A DNA stretch of 64,000 nt. Origin: Megalonaias nervosa (lineage: Eukaryota > Mollusca > Bivalvia > Unionida > Unionidae). The stretch covers positions 1-64,000 of the forward strand of contig JAECUM010009741.1 of assembly GCA_016617855.1 (NCBI GenBank). The letters are read 5' to 3'. Every line of letters begins with the position of its first letter. The stretch's first letter is position 1. The notes below the pieces were generated by a model. The model was given only the letters and a program-made list of their open reading frames with translations, did not search any database and had not been told where the DNA came from. Positions 10,823 to 21,569 of the stretch are shown here, piece after piece. Both the position numbers and the translations under genes were made by a program.

Positions 10823-11540
10823 TTTCTCATGGAAACTTTATCAAAATGTTAGAAGCCGATCCTCTTATCAGCGATAAAATCAATATGGTAATTTTTCTGT
10901 CATGATGATGAGAGTTGTATTATTGCAAAAGCTGAGACGTTAAAAATATCTCGAGAAATCTCCATCAATTTTGTGTGAAATATCAGACATAAAAATTGCT
11001 AGCAATTTTGTGTGAAATATATCAGTAGTCTTGTATAAGGGGGTGTTCTGGATCAAACCCTATTTTGTTCGAAGACGGCGACGATTCAATGGAATGTCCT
11101 GGACGAGTAAACGATTATGAAATAGACGCTGTTGCCTCAACAAAGTTGCTTTCGAAGTTGTTTAGACTAACTTGAGGGGGCTATGGAGGGGGGGGGGAAT
11201 TACGTTGTCGTCAAGTTTAAAATAGAGTTTTGGGCCTGAACACCAAACTTATAAGACTGCTATTACATAAACAAAAGGAAATCGTACATGATGTTTCAAT
11301 GATTCACTTGCTCCTAGAAATGAGAATTAGAGTTACAAAATGTATGCGAATTTTAATTGAGAGTTCTGTTATAATGATAGAACAATTGCATCGTGTGATT
11401 GAGCGAGTGACAGATCGATATAAAATTAGCGGCATGTCGGTATCACCTGGTGCTTCCGGTCCTTCAAAATCACTGCTGGTGATAGGTTTGCGTTTCTGTA
11501 TTTCTTTCCTTCTCTTTGTTTATTTAGCTCCTTCGGGTCA
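10823..11540. other. no clear gene; right flank of element A
   Basis: It contains three echoes of a TTTTGTGTGAAATAT-like word (about 10970-11020; a related one at 10500), a G run at 11191-11199 and no supported gene. A plus-strand frame at 11230-11622 lacks recognisable features and overlaps the antisense zinc-knuckle remnant. Confidence 0.4.
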
Positions 11541-11912
11541 TCAACCTCTTGGTTGCAGACTGCGCTCTCTTTCCACAATGCAATACGGGCATGGAGCTAT
11601 TTCCTTTAAGTACAACAGATAATACCCAATCAAAATAGATTTTTTGGGGAGGGGGTGTTTGTTGTTTTTTTGCTTTTGGGGGATTGCTTTTGTTTTTTGT
11701 GTGTTTTTGTTTGTTCTCTGTTTTCTTATAGCATTCACAAGACCGACGTCGTTTTTCCGACAATCATAACATGTATCTTGATTTTTGTCTCTCTTTTCTC
11801 CTTTCCTTCTTTTGCCTTGACGTTGCGGGCATTGCGGAGCCCAATGTCTTTTCTCCTGACGGATATAGCAAGTATCTTGACCTTTATCTCGAGAGGAGTA
11901 GTTTGTTGCCAC
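11541..11912 (-). pseudogene. Gag-like zinc-knuckle remnant
   Basis: On the minus strand the frame encodes a Lys/Arg/Gln-rich protein with one near-perfect CCHC knuckle (CYIRQEKRHWAPQC, in which the second Cys is Arg). After a basic linker comes the start of another (CYDCRK), whose His/Cys end lies in a different frame (CECYKK). Tandem CCHC knuckles are typical of retroelement Gag nucleocapsid regions. No reverse transcriptase is linked nearby. The downstream part is Lys/Asn/Pro low complexity. Pseudogene of an unplaced retroelement; the family is uncertain. Confidence 0.45.
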
Positions 11913-11971
11913 TAGGCTCTGTCCAGAAGGATAAACTGTTTTGGATTTTCTATCTTAACTGTCTGCCATCA

Positions 11972-11973
<2 letters not shown>

Positions 11974-12050
<77 letters not shown>
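11974..12050. repeat. (TA)n microsatellite
   Basis: About 38 TA units. Confidence 0.98.
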
Positions 12051-12054
<4 letters not shown>

Positions 12055-12938
12055 ACGAGTCTATGCTCTTACAATAAGTAACAGGAAAGAGTGAAAGACA
12101 ACAAACTTTGTAAAAATGAACAAATTTAATTTATTTCCCAAGAATACAAAGTGAAAATGAGAAAAAAGAACTTACAGTATTGTGAATTAAATGCCAAAAA
12201 TAATCCAAGAATTACAGACACAAGTCCTAATAATAATAATTTAAAGTCCTGAATACAACTCGGTACAAGTTCCGAAGAAATCCAAAAGCTGAATGCGATG
12301 ACGTATCTGTTGATGTGTCAGCAGTTTTTTGTTTAATCACAGTAATATAATTCCAGATTAGAATTCAGTATAAATTGCAGTGAATATCTCTATCCAAGAA
12401 TTTTATCAGAGCACTTTAGTATTTGAAGAGAAAATAATCACTCGAATTCGATAACTTGAAGAAATAAAATTCATGGACACAGCATAATACAACTTGAAAG
12501 TGCTAGATATTAAAGCACGAACGATAATATTCTGTCAGTTACAATGCATATAGTTCTCTACTTGACCTCAGATCACAACTAGCTTTCTAAAAAAAAAAAA
12601 AAAGATTACCTAATGGAAAATAACCTTCTAGAATGATCCTGATAGTTACTAAATCAAAACCATAACCTGGATTACACTCAGGAAATTCCAAAACTTAGAC
12701 CCCAATAAATATATTTACTTATTCTATTAATAATGATCCTGATGTTAAGCCCAGAAAGATGGAGAACAATTTAGCAATGTATTTGTTGTTTACAATGAAT
12801 AAAATACAAGAAGTCAATTCGGATCATGCAGAAATGAACTTTGTTTTGGACAAGGTCAAGTCGAACATAGACTGTTACATTACATTGGCATAATGAAAAG
12901 AAAAATATTACTTACAAAGAATTAAATTAAATATACAT

Positions 12939-12944
<6 letters not shown>
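12051..12944. other. no gene seen between two TA tracts
   Basis: About 890 bp of AT-rich sequence with a poly-A run at 12588-12603. No open frame, RNA gene or repeat was recognised. Being bounded by TA tracts on both sides, it could be a decayed insertion. Confidence 0.5.

Positions 12945-13018
<74 letters not shown>
12945..13018. repeat. (TA)n microsatellite
   Basis: TA dinucleotides abut the 5' edge of the Penelope-like fragment. Confidence 0.98.
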
Positions 13019-13022
<4 letters not shown>

Positions 13023-13029
13023 AATACAA

Positions 13030-13549
13030 ATCATATGGCGAATAACAACCCAACCGGAGACCAAAAAACTTCAAAGACATCCTAGTAAGGGCGAAGCTAA
13101 CGCTAATCACTAGTCAAGACCACCCTAGTCAATCTGGCCCCTGTGGCGATAAAAGATGCAAAACCTGTCAACATATGATAGAGACCAGGACATTTATTAG
13201 CACAGTGACTAGAGAAAAACTAATCATACATGGTCCAAACAAAACGTGCAAAACAGAGAATGTAATTTATCTCATCACGTGTCAGATCTGTAGCCTTCAG
13301 TATGTCGGAGAAACTGAAAGGCTACACAAAAGGATCAACCTTCATAGATCTGATTGGATGACAAAGAAGCTGTACAGAAGCCCGGTCGCAGAACACTTCT
13401 CCTCTCCTGGCCACACTTTCAGTGATATAACACTTATCGCAATTGCTGACAACTCCAACTGGAGTTCCGAAACCAGGAAGGAAAAGGAATCTTACTGGAT
13501 GCGCCGCCTTAGAACATTGAAACCAAGCGGTTTAAACCAAGAAGACTAG
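13030..13549 (+). pseudogene. Penelope-like element fragment: GIY-YIG endonuclease C-terminus
   Basis: A frame open from about 13030 (RRPKNFKDILVRAKL, then a Cys-rich GPCGDKRCKTCQH linker) continues without a stop to TAG 13547-13549. It contains NVIYLITCQICSLQYVGET, the GIY-YIG core as it appears in Penelope-like retroelements (Ile-Tyr ... Tyr-Val-Gly), the catalytic Arg region (LHKRINLHRSD), a Pro-Val-Ala-Glu-His block and a final TLKPSGLN. The CCH motif before GIY-YIG is typical of these elements. The reverse transcriptase that should lie upstream is absent: the sequence starts right after a TA tract, so this is a 5'-truncated copy. The reading frame itself is undamaged. Confidence 0.8.
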
Positions 13550-13976
13550 AAAAAGACAGCCATGCACAAGTGGAATTATCCTTTGCAGCCGACACATTTT
13601 CTTTTCAAAACTTTTCTAAATTTTCTTAGTAGCCTTCAATTACTACAATAAGAATGAAATATCCGGGATATAATTTCGCTTACATAGATGTACACAAATT
13701 AACAGATGTCGCTACGGCTCATCCATTTCTAGCTTAATACAAATATTTTCCAGTATCCGCAACAAGTTGATATAGGCTGGTTGAGACATAATACATTTAA
13801 AGGTTCAATTCATGTAGAAACAGCCATGTAGAGTTTTGCAAACACAACGGTTTTTGTGTTTTATTTGTTTGTTTTGTCTATGTTTTGTATATGCCTTTGA
13901 AAAAGACTCATTAAGAGTCGAAAGCGCTCAGGCTAGTTAGATACTAGTTTTGCACTGTTCGTCGTCAGTTTATTGC

Positions 13977-13978
<2 letters not shown>
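13550..13978. other. 3' part of the Penelope-like fragment
   Basis: Non-coding sequence between the GIY-YIG stop codon and the next TA tract, including an AAAGACTCATTAAGAGTCG hairpin (about 13903-13921: CGACTCTTAATGAGTC on the other strand). Probably the 3' untranslated end of the same retroelement. Confidence 0.45.

Positions 13979-14036
<58 letters not shown>
13979..14036. repeat. (TA)n microsatellite
   Basis: TA dinucleotides at the 3' edge of the Penelope-like fragment. Confidence 0.98.
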
Positions 14037-14039
<3 letters not shown>

Positions 14040-14446
14040 TGAACCTTCTGTGAACGAAATCTGGTCAAGTAAAAGTTTGCAATCAAGATAAAGCAATCGC
14101 ACTATTTCAGTGAGAGGATAAACACATTAACGTATCCACCTTGGAGCCGCTCGCAATTATACAGTTACAAAATCACGAAATCACCATTCTGACTTTTAAA
14201 AAAGAAATTGTCAATTCGGATACCTAAGACGAGTGCGATTTCCAGATCACATCACATAACCGTATGGCACCAGGCGCTCCAGTATAGGAAAGAGAAGACT
14301 TCCAAGACCGACACTTCATTACGCCTACGAATGCAGAGTTAGAAAGATGAATTATTTCAAACTGACACAAGCGGTCGAGGGACTCAATGTCAGTGATAAA
14401 CTCGAGTGCGATGATGTAACCTTGCGATCACATCGATGGCGTACCC

Positions 14447-14962
14447 TGCAACATCGTCGATGTAGCACAAAATGTTACTACCATAGCAAGTGATGCTATG
14501 CTTGTACTTGCTGTTTTACTAGCAAAGCAATGTCATTTATTACTGGGAACCATGCCTCTTACAATTGAACAAGATGCAACACGACCATTTACTGACCTTC
14601 ATAGCTAACGCGAGTCTGTGTTTGTATCACCCAACGGATCTAATCCATGCCTGTGCAAACTGCTCCAGATACAACTATCAACACATGGAAATGGACCAAT
14701 GAAAGAGGAATACACGCTACATGTGGCTTTGCCTGGTTACAATGACTTTGAAAGTTGGTTCGAGATGTTCAAAGGGAAATGGCCTAAACATCTGAATGGA
14801 CCTACACAAGACCAATTAGCCAGCGCTGGATTTGTCTACTTGGGAGAAGGAAATAAAGTCCAGTGTTTCAGTGTGTCACTTCGGAATGGGAGCAGAAATA
14901 CTCGGCTTACCTGGAACATGCTTGAAGGTCTCCGCACTGTCAGTGTCTTCCTTTGGTGAGAC
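14447..14962 (+). pseudogene. BIR-domain (IAP-like) protein of element B
   Basis: The frame runs from about 14447 through one stop (about 14606) to 14959. LASAGFVYLGEGNKVQCF is the core of a baculoviral IAP repeat, preceded by a plausible BIR N-terminal helix (DFESWFEMFKGKWP). In the next frame (after about 14881) come WEQKYSAYLEH and SPHCQC, supplying the Trp-Glu, zinc His and last zinc Cys at BIR spacing. The second zinc Cys is replaced (CFSV), and a frameshift plus a TGA interrupt the domain, so it is inactive. BIR proteins inhibit caspases or regulate ubiquitin signalling. Its orientation and place just upstream of the ATPase suggest capture by the element rather than a host gene, but a host origin by chance is not excluded. 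Confidence 0.7.
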
Positions 14963-16254
14963 CCAAGTAATATAAGTATCTACGCCGCCTTTCATACTAT
15001 GTTGTTTAAGAAACCAGATTGGCTAGGATTCAAAAGTTGGAGATTACAGATTTTCTCATCGGAGCTTAGTATTTAGCCAAATTTTAACAGTAATTTTCAA
15101 CGATTGCCAAGAGAATTGCAAACAAACATCTATAAATACGTTTGGACCAATCTGCAAGAGAAAACAATTCAATTTGTGACTGTAGAACTTTTGTGTCAGT
15201 GAATTCACAAGAGGAAAGTTAATGAAGTAAACAAAGCAAATATATATCTTTTGGTCAAGACCGTGATCTTCAGAGTTAATACCTTTATAATGATGACATT
15301 ACACGATTTCATGGACACCCTTGAACGATAACTTCATCGATACAGAGCAGAGGTTTTCTCTACATCGATCATTCAACTTTGCTACAAGGATGTGAATAAG
15401 CAAGGGCGTTCAGAAGCTGTTTCACGTGGGTATAAAAGTTTTGCACGACCTTTTTTCCAGTAGCGTTGCAACAGATTCAGTGAAAGGAAGTCAATGACTG
15501 TATTCAGACCTTGGAGGATTACTCAAACTTTTTGCAACATTTGTTTCTATTGAATTTGGGACGTCGTGTTTCTGGGTTTTCGTTTGCCAGCTTATTCATT
15601 GTGGCCCATTTTCGAACATTTCCTGCAAAGATATCATAGTTGCAACTTAACTTTACATGTGCACAAGACACTCCTTCCGTTGCTCGTTTTGGGCTTTCTG
15701 ATTGGTATTTCTCTACCTCAGTGCGAAGAAAAGGTTATTGACACTTGATTGATTGTTTATGCTCACGAAGAGGTGTATGTAGTTAGTTGGTTAGAAGAAT
15801 ACTGGAAATATGAACGTGACTAGGAAAGTGTTGGTTTCCGTGCTTGAACGCAAAAGTGGCTGCCTATGCCAGAGATTTGTGTAATTGACCCAAGAAAAGA
15901 TGTGGACTTAAAACTGAAAGTGAACATGACATTCACACTCGTGTTATAAACAGTGGTAGAATAATCCAACATAGAGGAAAACCAAGTTCCGGACAGTACC
16001 ATCGTTCATACTGACACGAAAGAAAGACTATTCATGGAGAAAACTTAGAGACTATGCACAGTGTAGAGACTCGAAGAACACTGCAGCGTGCCCATAGAAA
16101 TTCTAGGACACACTTTAATTGAACATATTGTACATTGTCTTGATTTCATCCCACTGATCATTTTGCTTTGTATTTTATCAGAGTACTGAACCATTTGGCT
16201 TGTATATGTCTTTATAAATAAATGTAAACGTGTGACTTTCAGTTCTCAATAAAC
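14963..16254. other. gap of element B with decayed small ORFs and a TATA box
   Basis: About 1.3 kb without a recognised gene. A TATA box stands at 15431, an ATG at 15494 opens only 20 codons, and a hydrophobic segment (TLLPLLVLGFLIGISLPQCEE, about 15665-15730, other frame) may be a former signal or membrane segment. Near 16120-16180 another frame holds a hydrophobic tail. An AATAAA occurs at 16215-16220 and another at 16248-16253, just upstream of the ATPase promoter candidate. Confidence 0.45.
15431..15438 (+). promoter_or_regulatory. TATA box candidate (element B)
   Basis: TATAAAAG in a non-coding stretch, preceded by CACGTGGG, about 63 bp before an ATG at 15494. One of four identical boxes in element B. 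Confidence 0.4.
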
Positions 16255-16266
16255 GTGTTTACAACG

Positions 16267-16274
16267 TATAAAAG
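16267..16274 (+). promoter_or_regulatory. TATA box candidate before ATPase (element B)
   Basis: TATAAAAG shortly upstream of the first recognisable ATPase residues and just after an AATAAA signal. Confidence 0.45.
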
Positions 16275-16299
16275 CTCTTGTATTGTCAATGTAATTCTC

Positions 16300-17025
16300 A
16301 GAATTCTAAACACCTCCGCTATTGCGCCATTCTCCTCCTCCTCTTCCCTTAAAGTCATTGACGAAGCGTTTGACCGTCCAGGTTGGGAGACGCTATATCC
16401 GTGCCATCCCTTTAACATGTTAATTGCTGGACCGAGTGGTTAAGCTAAAATCAAATATCAAACGTGTGATCGAACACGAAGACCATTTGATCGTCCAACC
16501 CAATGCATCGTGTGGTATTACAAAAAGAAGCAATTGGCTTACACCCTCCTTCAGAGAAAGGCAAGAGAATCCATTGTATTTGTGGAAGTCTTTCCTCTCG
16601 AAGTCATCGAGATCGTGTCTGACTCGAGTCAAACACATCCGGTCATCTTCGATGACAATTTAGAAGAAGACGACGAAGAAATTAAGCTGTCGTTTACATG
16701 AAAATGGCATTATCTTAATGCCACTATCATTTAGATCACCTAACATTTCTTGCAACAAAGTAATGCCCAATGTGACGTCGATCTCAATGTCACTTATATG
16801 GACTGCTTAAAAGTTCCAGAAACAAACCTTAAGTGCAAGTGTTAGCCAAGCAGTTAAGAACTACTTGGCTGACATGAGTACGAAGATGAAACTCAAACAC
16901 ATCGTGCCTATTTACTAGTAGATTTAAAACCCACCACTCCGGATTATTTGCGACTTCGTATCAATCTATTTCACGCCTGGTACCAAGATGGAGGGCCCGT
17001 CAGTTACAAGTTCCCATTGACATGA
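16300..17025 (+). pseudogene. packaging ATPase (element B)
   Basis: Segments in order: VIDEAFDRPGW, then PFNMLIAGPSG at the Walker A position, where the Ser-Gly-Lys-Thr end is destroyed by a stop and frame change (about 16441). IKRVIEHEDHLIVQP follows in the shifted frame, then back in frame IVWYYKKKQLAYTLL and a Walker B-like VIFDDN (about 16650). A final block, YLLVDLKPTTPDYLRLR (about 16910-16960), is typical of the A32/FtsK-like ATPase of adintoviruses. Stops and several frameshifts make it a pseudogene. In this lineage the protein drives genome packaging. Confidence 0.75.
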
Positions 17026-17071
17026 AAAACACTGCTGAAACCTCCAACACTTCTATTCCATCTCACACTCG

Positions 17072-17410
17072 TTGACATTATTGTTTCAATCTTCCAGCCA
17101 AACTGAGTCATGCCCTGAACGGCAAATGTCTCGAACAAATCCACAACTGTGCTCCGATGTATTAGAAGCCAGTGCCAAAGAAGTCTTACAATGCTTCACG
17201 CTCACAGCACGTCAATTACTTCAAGGCATCTTCCACATACCTCATCAAACCAAATGCTTTTCTGACAAACATAAAATGGCATTATCACAACTATCAGATC
17301 CGAAAACCGATACTGAAACCAAAGAACAAATCATTTTGAAACCTGGGGGCAGCGGCTCACTAGGAGGTGTCATCACTAGTTCCCTCTTAAAATGGGATAC
17401 TAATGCCTAG
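17072..17410 (+). pseudogene. small conserved virion-type protein with Gly-rich hydrophobic end
   Basis: An open frame of about 112 codons: a helical Cys/Leu-rich N-half (CSDVLEASAKEVLQCF), then Lys/His-rich FSDKHKMALSQLSDPKT, a basic ILKPGG element and a Gly/Leu/Val hydrophobic end (SLGGVITSSLL). Proteins of this layout (helical part, charged linker, Lys-x-Gly-Gly-Phe-like junction, hydrophobic tail) are common near the capsid genes of adintoviruses. The first codon in frame is TTG; a better start is not visible. The frame itself has no lesion. Confidence 0.5.
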
Positions 17411-17648
17411 CAGACACTCACAAAAAACATCTCCCAAAATAAGCTCCAAACAAAGCGGTTATACCACTGCCAGGGAATGGTCCAAGAAAAAGAAAAGTCC
17501 AAAGATGAAGCAAAGTCCCAAGAAGAAAGCAGCTTCTACCATGAAGAGAGGCACTGCTGCTCAAACTCAACCGTACTCCGCCAGCTCCATTCCTCATTGT
17601 CGTGTCTCCAGCCTCTTCGACTTCGTCGATGCTCATGATGCCTGCTAA
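17403..17648 (+). CDS. Lys/Ser/Pro-rich basic protein (81 aa)
   Basis: ATG 17403 overlaps the stop of the preceding gene (ATGCCTAG) and gives an intact 81-codon frame. The central region has repeats of Lys-Lys-Lys-Ser-Pro-Lys type (KKKKSPKMKQSPKKKAAS). The composition resembles a histone-tail or protamine-like DNA-condensing core protein. The C-terminal third (after SASSIPHC) is less basic and may belong to another frame. The stop/start overlap argues that it is a real gene of element B. Confidence 0.45.
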   Translation: MPSRHSQKTSPKISSKQSGYTTAREWSKKKKSPKMKQSPKKKAASTMKRGTAAQTQPYSASSIPHCRVSSLFDFVDAHDAC

Positions 17649-17941
17649 GCCCAAGTTAACACGCGTCGTTCCTAATATTTGATTAAAAAAAATACAAACC
17701 CATTTCTAAAGGAGCTTCTCCAGTGGCGATACCATCTTCTCGTTATTGGCAGCGGCAGCCGATAAAAATGTACCCATCCCTCACGATCAAAGTCCAAGAG
17801 GTCGAGAATTTATCAAAGTTTATTGCATTTAAAAAAAAAAAACTGTCACGATTTAGTCCGTTATTTACACCTAAATGTCGAGTAATGTCCATCATAAAGA
17901 TAATGCAATGCACAGACCATCAGTGGAGACGAGTTACAGTA

Positions 17942-17949
17942 TATAAAAG
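17942..17949 (+). promoter_or_regulatory. TATA box candidate (element B)
   Basis: TATATAAAAG context in a non-coding gap, about 40 bp before the coding-like segment that begins near 17985. Confidence 0.45.
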
Positions 17950-17959
17950 ACCTGGATCA

Positions 17960-18386
17960 CGCAATTCACTTCAGTGATTTTTGCTCCTGAAAGAAAAAGA
18001 TGTAACCCCACCCACCCCCCATAAATGCACATCTCCACCCTCCTCACACAAAACGAAAAAGAAAGGGACTACCTCCACTTTAGCCAAACATTTGAACGTG
18101 TTGTCGGTCCTGACGAAATCCAAATCACCAACGCAAAAACAACTCATTCAAACATCCCCTAAAGAAACCATCAATAACGTGTGTGAATGTTGTTTGAATG
18201 ACTTTTCAGGTACAGTATCTTTATCCAAGAACTAGAATGAACGCTAAGGAAACATCGAAACATTCTGCGCCAAATGGTCAGAAAGAAAATGCCAATCAGT
18301 TCAAAGTTAAAGATGCTGATGCAACGCGGAGGATTTCTCCCCATGCTAACAGGACCCGGCCGAATGTGGCCGCTCCATTGATATGA
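17960..18386 (+). pseudogene. small helical protein remnant (element B)
   Basis: A frame with a Thr/Pro/Lys-rich head and a helical core (LAKHLNVLSVLTKSKSPTQKQ ... ETINNVCECCLNDFSG) ends at TAG about 18235. A second frame continues to about 18386. The core looks distantly like the helical half of the 17072-17410 product (Cys/Leu pattern before a short linker). Function unknown. Confidence 0.4.
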
Positions 18387-18989
18387 TCGATAGCTCCTTT
18401 AAGATGATACAAAGGTACCCATTTCTGGAAAAACTTCATACCTCTACGCTGGGAATCTCATGGAATGACAAGAGCTGACTTTAATGACCTACAAACAATG
18501 GATATATTTCCATCGTTGGCACGAAAAACGGACACCTCACTTACCTTCAATCCTAACCTCACTTACATGCCACAGTTACAACAAAAGTTACAAGGTTGAC
18601 GTATCGCAACGGTACTGCCAAATCTTGCAACTTCTTCGAATATTTCACTAGAAAAACATCAGACGAAACAGCTAAACCGACCCTGAAAGATTTCTAGGCC
18701 ATAATGAAAAGCCAAGTACCATCCTCAGTGATCAAGTCAGACGCAGCCACATACACTGCAAGCATTCATCCTTCTTTACCCCTACCTCTACTCCCTAACG
18801 AGAAGAAATAAAAGCTCGAATCAAAAGATACTGTCGACTCCTTCTTCGGCAGAACACAAAAAGAAAGAAGGGAAGCCAGAAGTGAAAAGGTAAAGCAAGG
18901 ACAACGTTACCTCTTTGCCATCACCCTCGGTTTATACTCCTGTGGCTCGTCGGACAGGCCAAGCAGTCTTCCAATCCCCAGAAACTAAG
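18387..18989. other. decayed interval of element B
   Basis: Short coding-like scraps (FNDLQTMDIFPSL and TYMPQLQQKLQ near 18480-18600) in a frame with several stops. No family is recognised. Confidence 0.4.
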
Positions 18990-20034
18990 ACGAACAGTTC
19001 GTGACTTATAGAAGAGTGCTCATGAAGAACCTTTCAGCTAACAATGATGTCCATCCAGAGGGTTGTGAAGGGGTTCAAACATTTGCTAAACTGACAAAAC
19101 CAATTGAAAAGTGTACGTTTACCCCAGCTGCGATAATGGTTACACGTTACAAAAAACACATTCGACGAAACTTTTCCACTGAAACAAAGTGAAGGACATG
19201 GATCATCAATGGCAAGTCGATTAACCTGATGTGTCTCATTTGGCCACGTAAAATCGCGGTTACATATTATTGGTTTTGATTCATCGACGCCTTTACCACA
19301 TTCGCTTGGGTAGTGCCATTGACTGCCAAAAAGGAACTCCGAGTTAGTACCAGCGTTAAAACTTGTGTTGAAACACAGTGGTCGTCGCCATCTCCAATGG
19401 CAAACAGACAAAAGTACCAAATATCTGAACCAATCTTCCCAAAAAATTGAAGAAAAGAGACATCCATTTTGGCACCACCGAGAATCACGAAACCAAAGCA
19501 AGCGTTCTTTGAACGTTTTCAAAGCATTTTAAAGGTGCGAATGTCGGAATATTTTACAGATCAATACAGTCTCAAGTGCATTGATGTGATATCGCGTCTG
19601 ATTAAAGCTTACAATCAATCTTACCATCGAAGCATCGGATGCGCCCCAGAAGAAGTTACCACCGATAACGAGGGGACCATGTTTGATTGTTTGTCCGAAA
19701 CATCCACTTCTGTCTCCAAAAAACGTGACTGTTAACGACGAGAGATTGGGTACGCATTGGAAAAACCAAACGCACCTTCAACAATGGTTATTTGTATAAC
19801 TGGAACACTGACTATTTTCGTGTCACTGGACGAGTGCGTGGACGCCATCCCCCCAGTAAATTAGAATACATAAACCGTGATGTTTTAAAAGGAACAGTTA
19901 CTTCCACGAGTTACATCGAGTGACCAAAATATCGAAAGCATTCTTGATAAAAGAACACGTAACGTAGGCAAACGCCGAGTCGATGAAGTGAAAATGCGTT
20001 TCAAAGCATATCCCCGGAGGTTTAATTATTGGAT
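18990..20034 (+). pseudogene. rve-type integrase with chromodomain (element B)
   Basis: TRYKKHIRRNFSTETK (about 19140-19190) is the pre-core linker. FIDAFTTFAWVVPL (about 19280-19320) is the conserved strand after the first Asp. AFFERFQSILKVRMSEYF carries the third acidic residue, and SYHRSIGCAPEEVT closes the core. A frame after 19738 gives WVRIGKTKRTFNNGYLYNW (SH3-like tail), and a last piece with AYPRRFNYWISAL (about 20005-20040) is a chromodomain ending. At least two frameshifts and stops occur. The first and second Asp regions are damaged. The chromodomain is a known feature of Polinton integrases and may steer integration to modified chromatin. Confidence 0.8.
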
Positions 20035-20055
20035 TTCCGCTTTGCAGTCATCGAT

Positions 20056-20063
20056 TATAAAAG
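20056..20063 (+). promoter_or_regulatory. TATA box candidate (element B)
   Basis: TATAAAAG directly after the chromodomain remnant and ahead of a small membrane ORF. Confidence 0.45.
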
Positions 20064-20066
20064 GAA

Positions 20067-20255
20067 GTGACCATCATACCTTTCAAAACAGCAGCTTCCA
20101 TTCATTCTCAGAGATCTTCTCTTCAAGATCGACAAAGCGATGTCCGCGGTTGTGGAGTAAAGAACGAGTGCCTAAAACACAGAATGTATTTTTACTGCAT
20201 AATCTTTTTGGTGTATTTTGTCATCGGAACCGCCATAACCAGCTTGAGTTTTTGA
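20067..20255 (+). CDS. small ORF with one membrane segment
   Basis: About 62 codons ending at TGA 20253-20255. The N-half is charged and the C-half is hydrophobic (CIIFLVYFVIGTAI), consistent with a single-pass membrane peptide. The first codon in frame is ATG 20067. It lies between integrase and penton genes and downstream of a TATA box. Not recognised; could be chance. Confidence 0.3.
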   Translation: MTIIPFKTAASIHSQRSSLQDRQSDVRGCGVKNECLKHRMYFYCIIFLVYFVIGTAITSLSF

Positions 20256-20449
20256 AGCAAGAAGACAAACAATTGTGGATAATTTTACTCAGCAGTTGCA
20301 TCGGTTACCTTCTACTAAATCCTTCCTTGAAATATCCTACGAACAGTAACAACGGTAGCCTTGTGGAAAATGACTGTCACCCACAGAAGATTATAAACAG
20401 TACTCTCTTTTGACTTTGACATCTAGTGACTCCTCGGAAAGCAGAACCA

Positions 20450-21290
20450 TCAACTTATGAATAACAAATTGTATGTAACTTTACCAGTGACAGTTCCATG
20501 GATGTGTTGCCCAACAACACATTCTATTGTTTCACTGCCAAATTATCTGAGGCTATTCAACTGGATCACGAAACGAATTGGGAAGTCGCTTTGGTAGAAA
20601 CGATTCATCCCACACAAATCCTAAATATAAAGATCAAAACACCTTTGTGGTCAAAATCCTGAACGATTATATGCACGAATTGGTGGACAATAAGTGATCC
20701 TCTTGTGTACGAATTAAAATGACTATCAGCAACCAATCTTCAATTGACCAACGATACCCTAGCAATTACTGTGGGATATTGTTTTAATGCTGAACATCTG
20801 AAAGACGTGATTGCCTCTATGTTTGACGAGCAATTTTGCAAACCACCTGAGAAAACGAACAATACTGTCAAGATGGAGTATCATAAAATTTCTCATTGCA
20901 TGGACATGTATTTTATGGATAACAAAGCCCTGACCATTATTTTGTGTCCTGAGTTGTATAATGTTTGGTTCGAATCCCTACCATGTCTCCCAAAAGAGAC
21001 GTCAGCAGTAACGAGCGATTATTCAAGTACTCCAACTTCTCTGCGCAGTTGAACAAAGGAATGAATTTTTTGTTTGTATACTTCGATGTGGTGGAGCACA
21101 AAGTGGTGGGAAACACAGCTGCACCGTTACTAAGAGTAAACCTTTCAAAGTGGAGTCGATCCACAGTGAGGACATGGTTTTGGAGATATGCTCAAATCAG
21201 CATCTCGTTCGGTGGCCCCATCTTAACGCCGATGATGACATAATGATTGCGCGCTTTGAAAAATGCCGCTTTAGTCAAGGAAAGTAATTT
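20450..21290 (+). pseudogene. penton-like minor capsid protein (element B)
   Basis: LYVTLPV in one frame (about 20470), then NNTFYCFTAKLSEAIQLD and NWEVALVETIHP in the next (20500-20620): the N-terminal strand pattern of adintovirus penton proteins, in which the protein opens with 'Tyr-Val-Thr-Leu-Pro' and a Trp-Glu-Val-x-Leu-x-Glu strand. Later parts are ELYNVWF, LNKGMNFLFVYFDVVEHK and a Val-Gly-(Asn/Asp)-Thr-Ala-x-Pro-Leu-Leu-Arg element (21105-21140). Several frame changes and stops are present. It would be the vertex capsid protein. Confidence 0.7.
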
Positions 21291-21569
21291 CTCACAAATG
21301 TCATCATGCACAACAAAGTTCCAAATAAGCCTTCGTGATAGCAAACATAGTTGTTTTGCTTCAAACTGGAAATGATATTTTGGTTACCAGAGAGGTCCCA
21401 TAAATGCGCTACACGCTGATGACCATGACATTCCTTTCTCTTCCACGGCACGGCAAGGACAAGGCAGAAACATATGTCGAAACCCCTTTAGAACTAATCC
21501 ACAAGTTGCGAGAAAAACCTAGAAGATAAGAACAGCCAGAGAATTAGAAGTCTTTAATTACTACAAAAA

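Noticed and set aside
19034..19522. 162-codon minus frame over the element B integrase
   Set aside because: Antisense shadow of the integrase, which has recognised motifs on plus.
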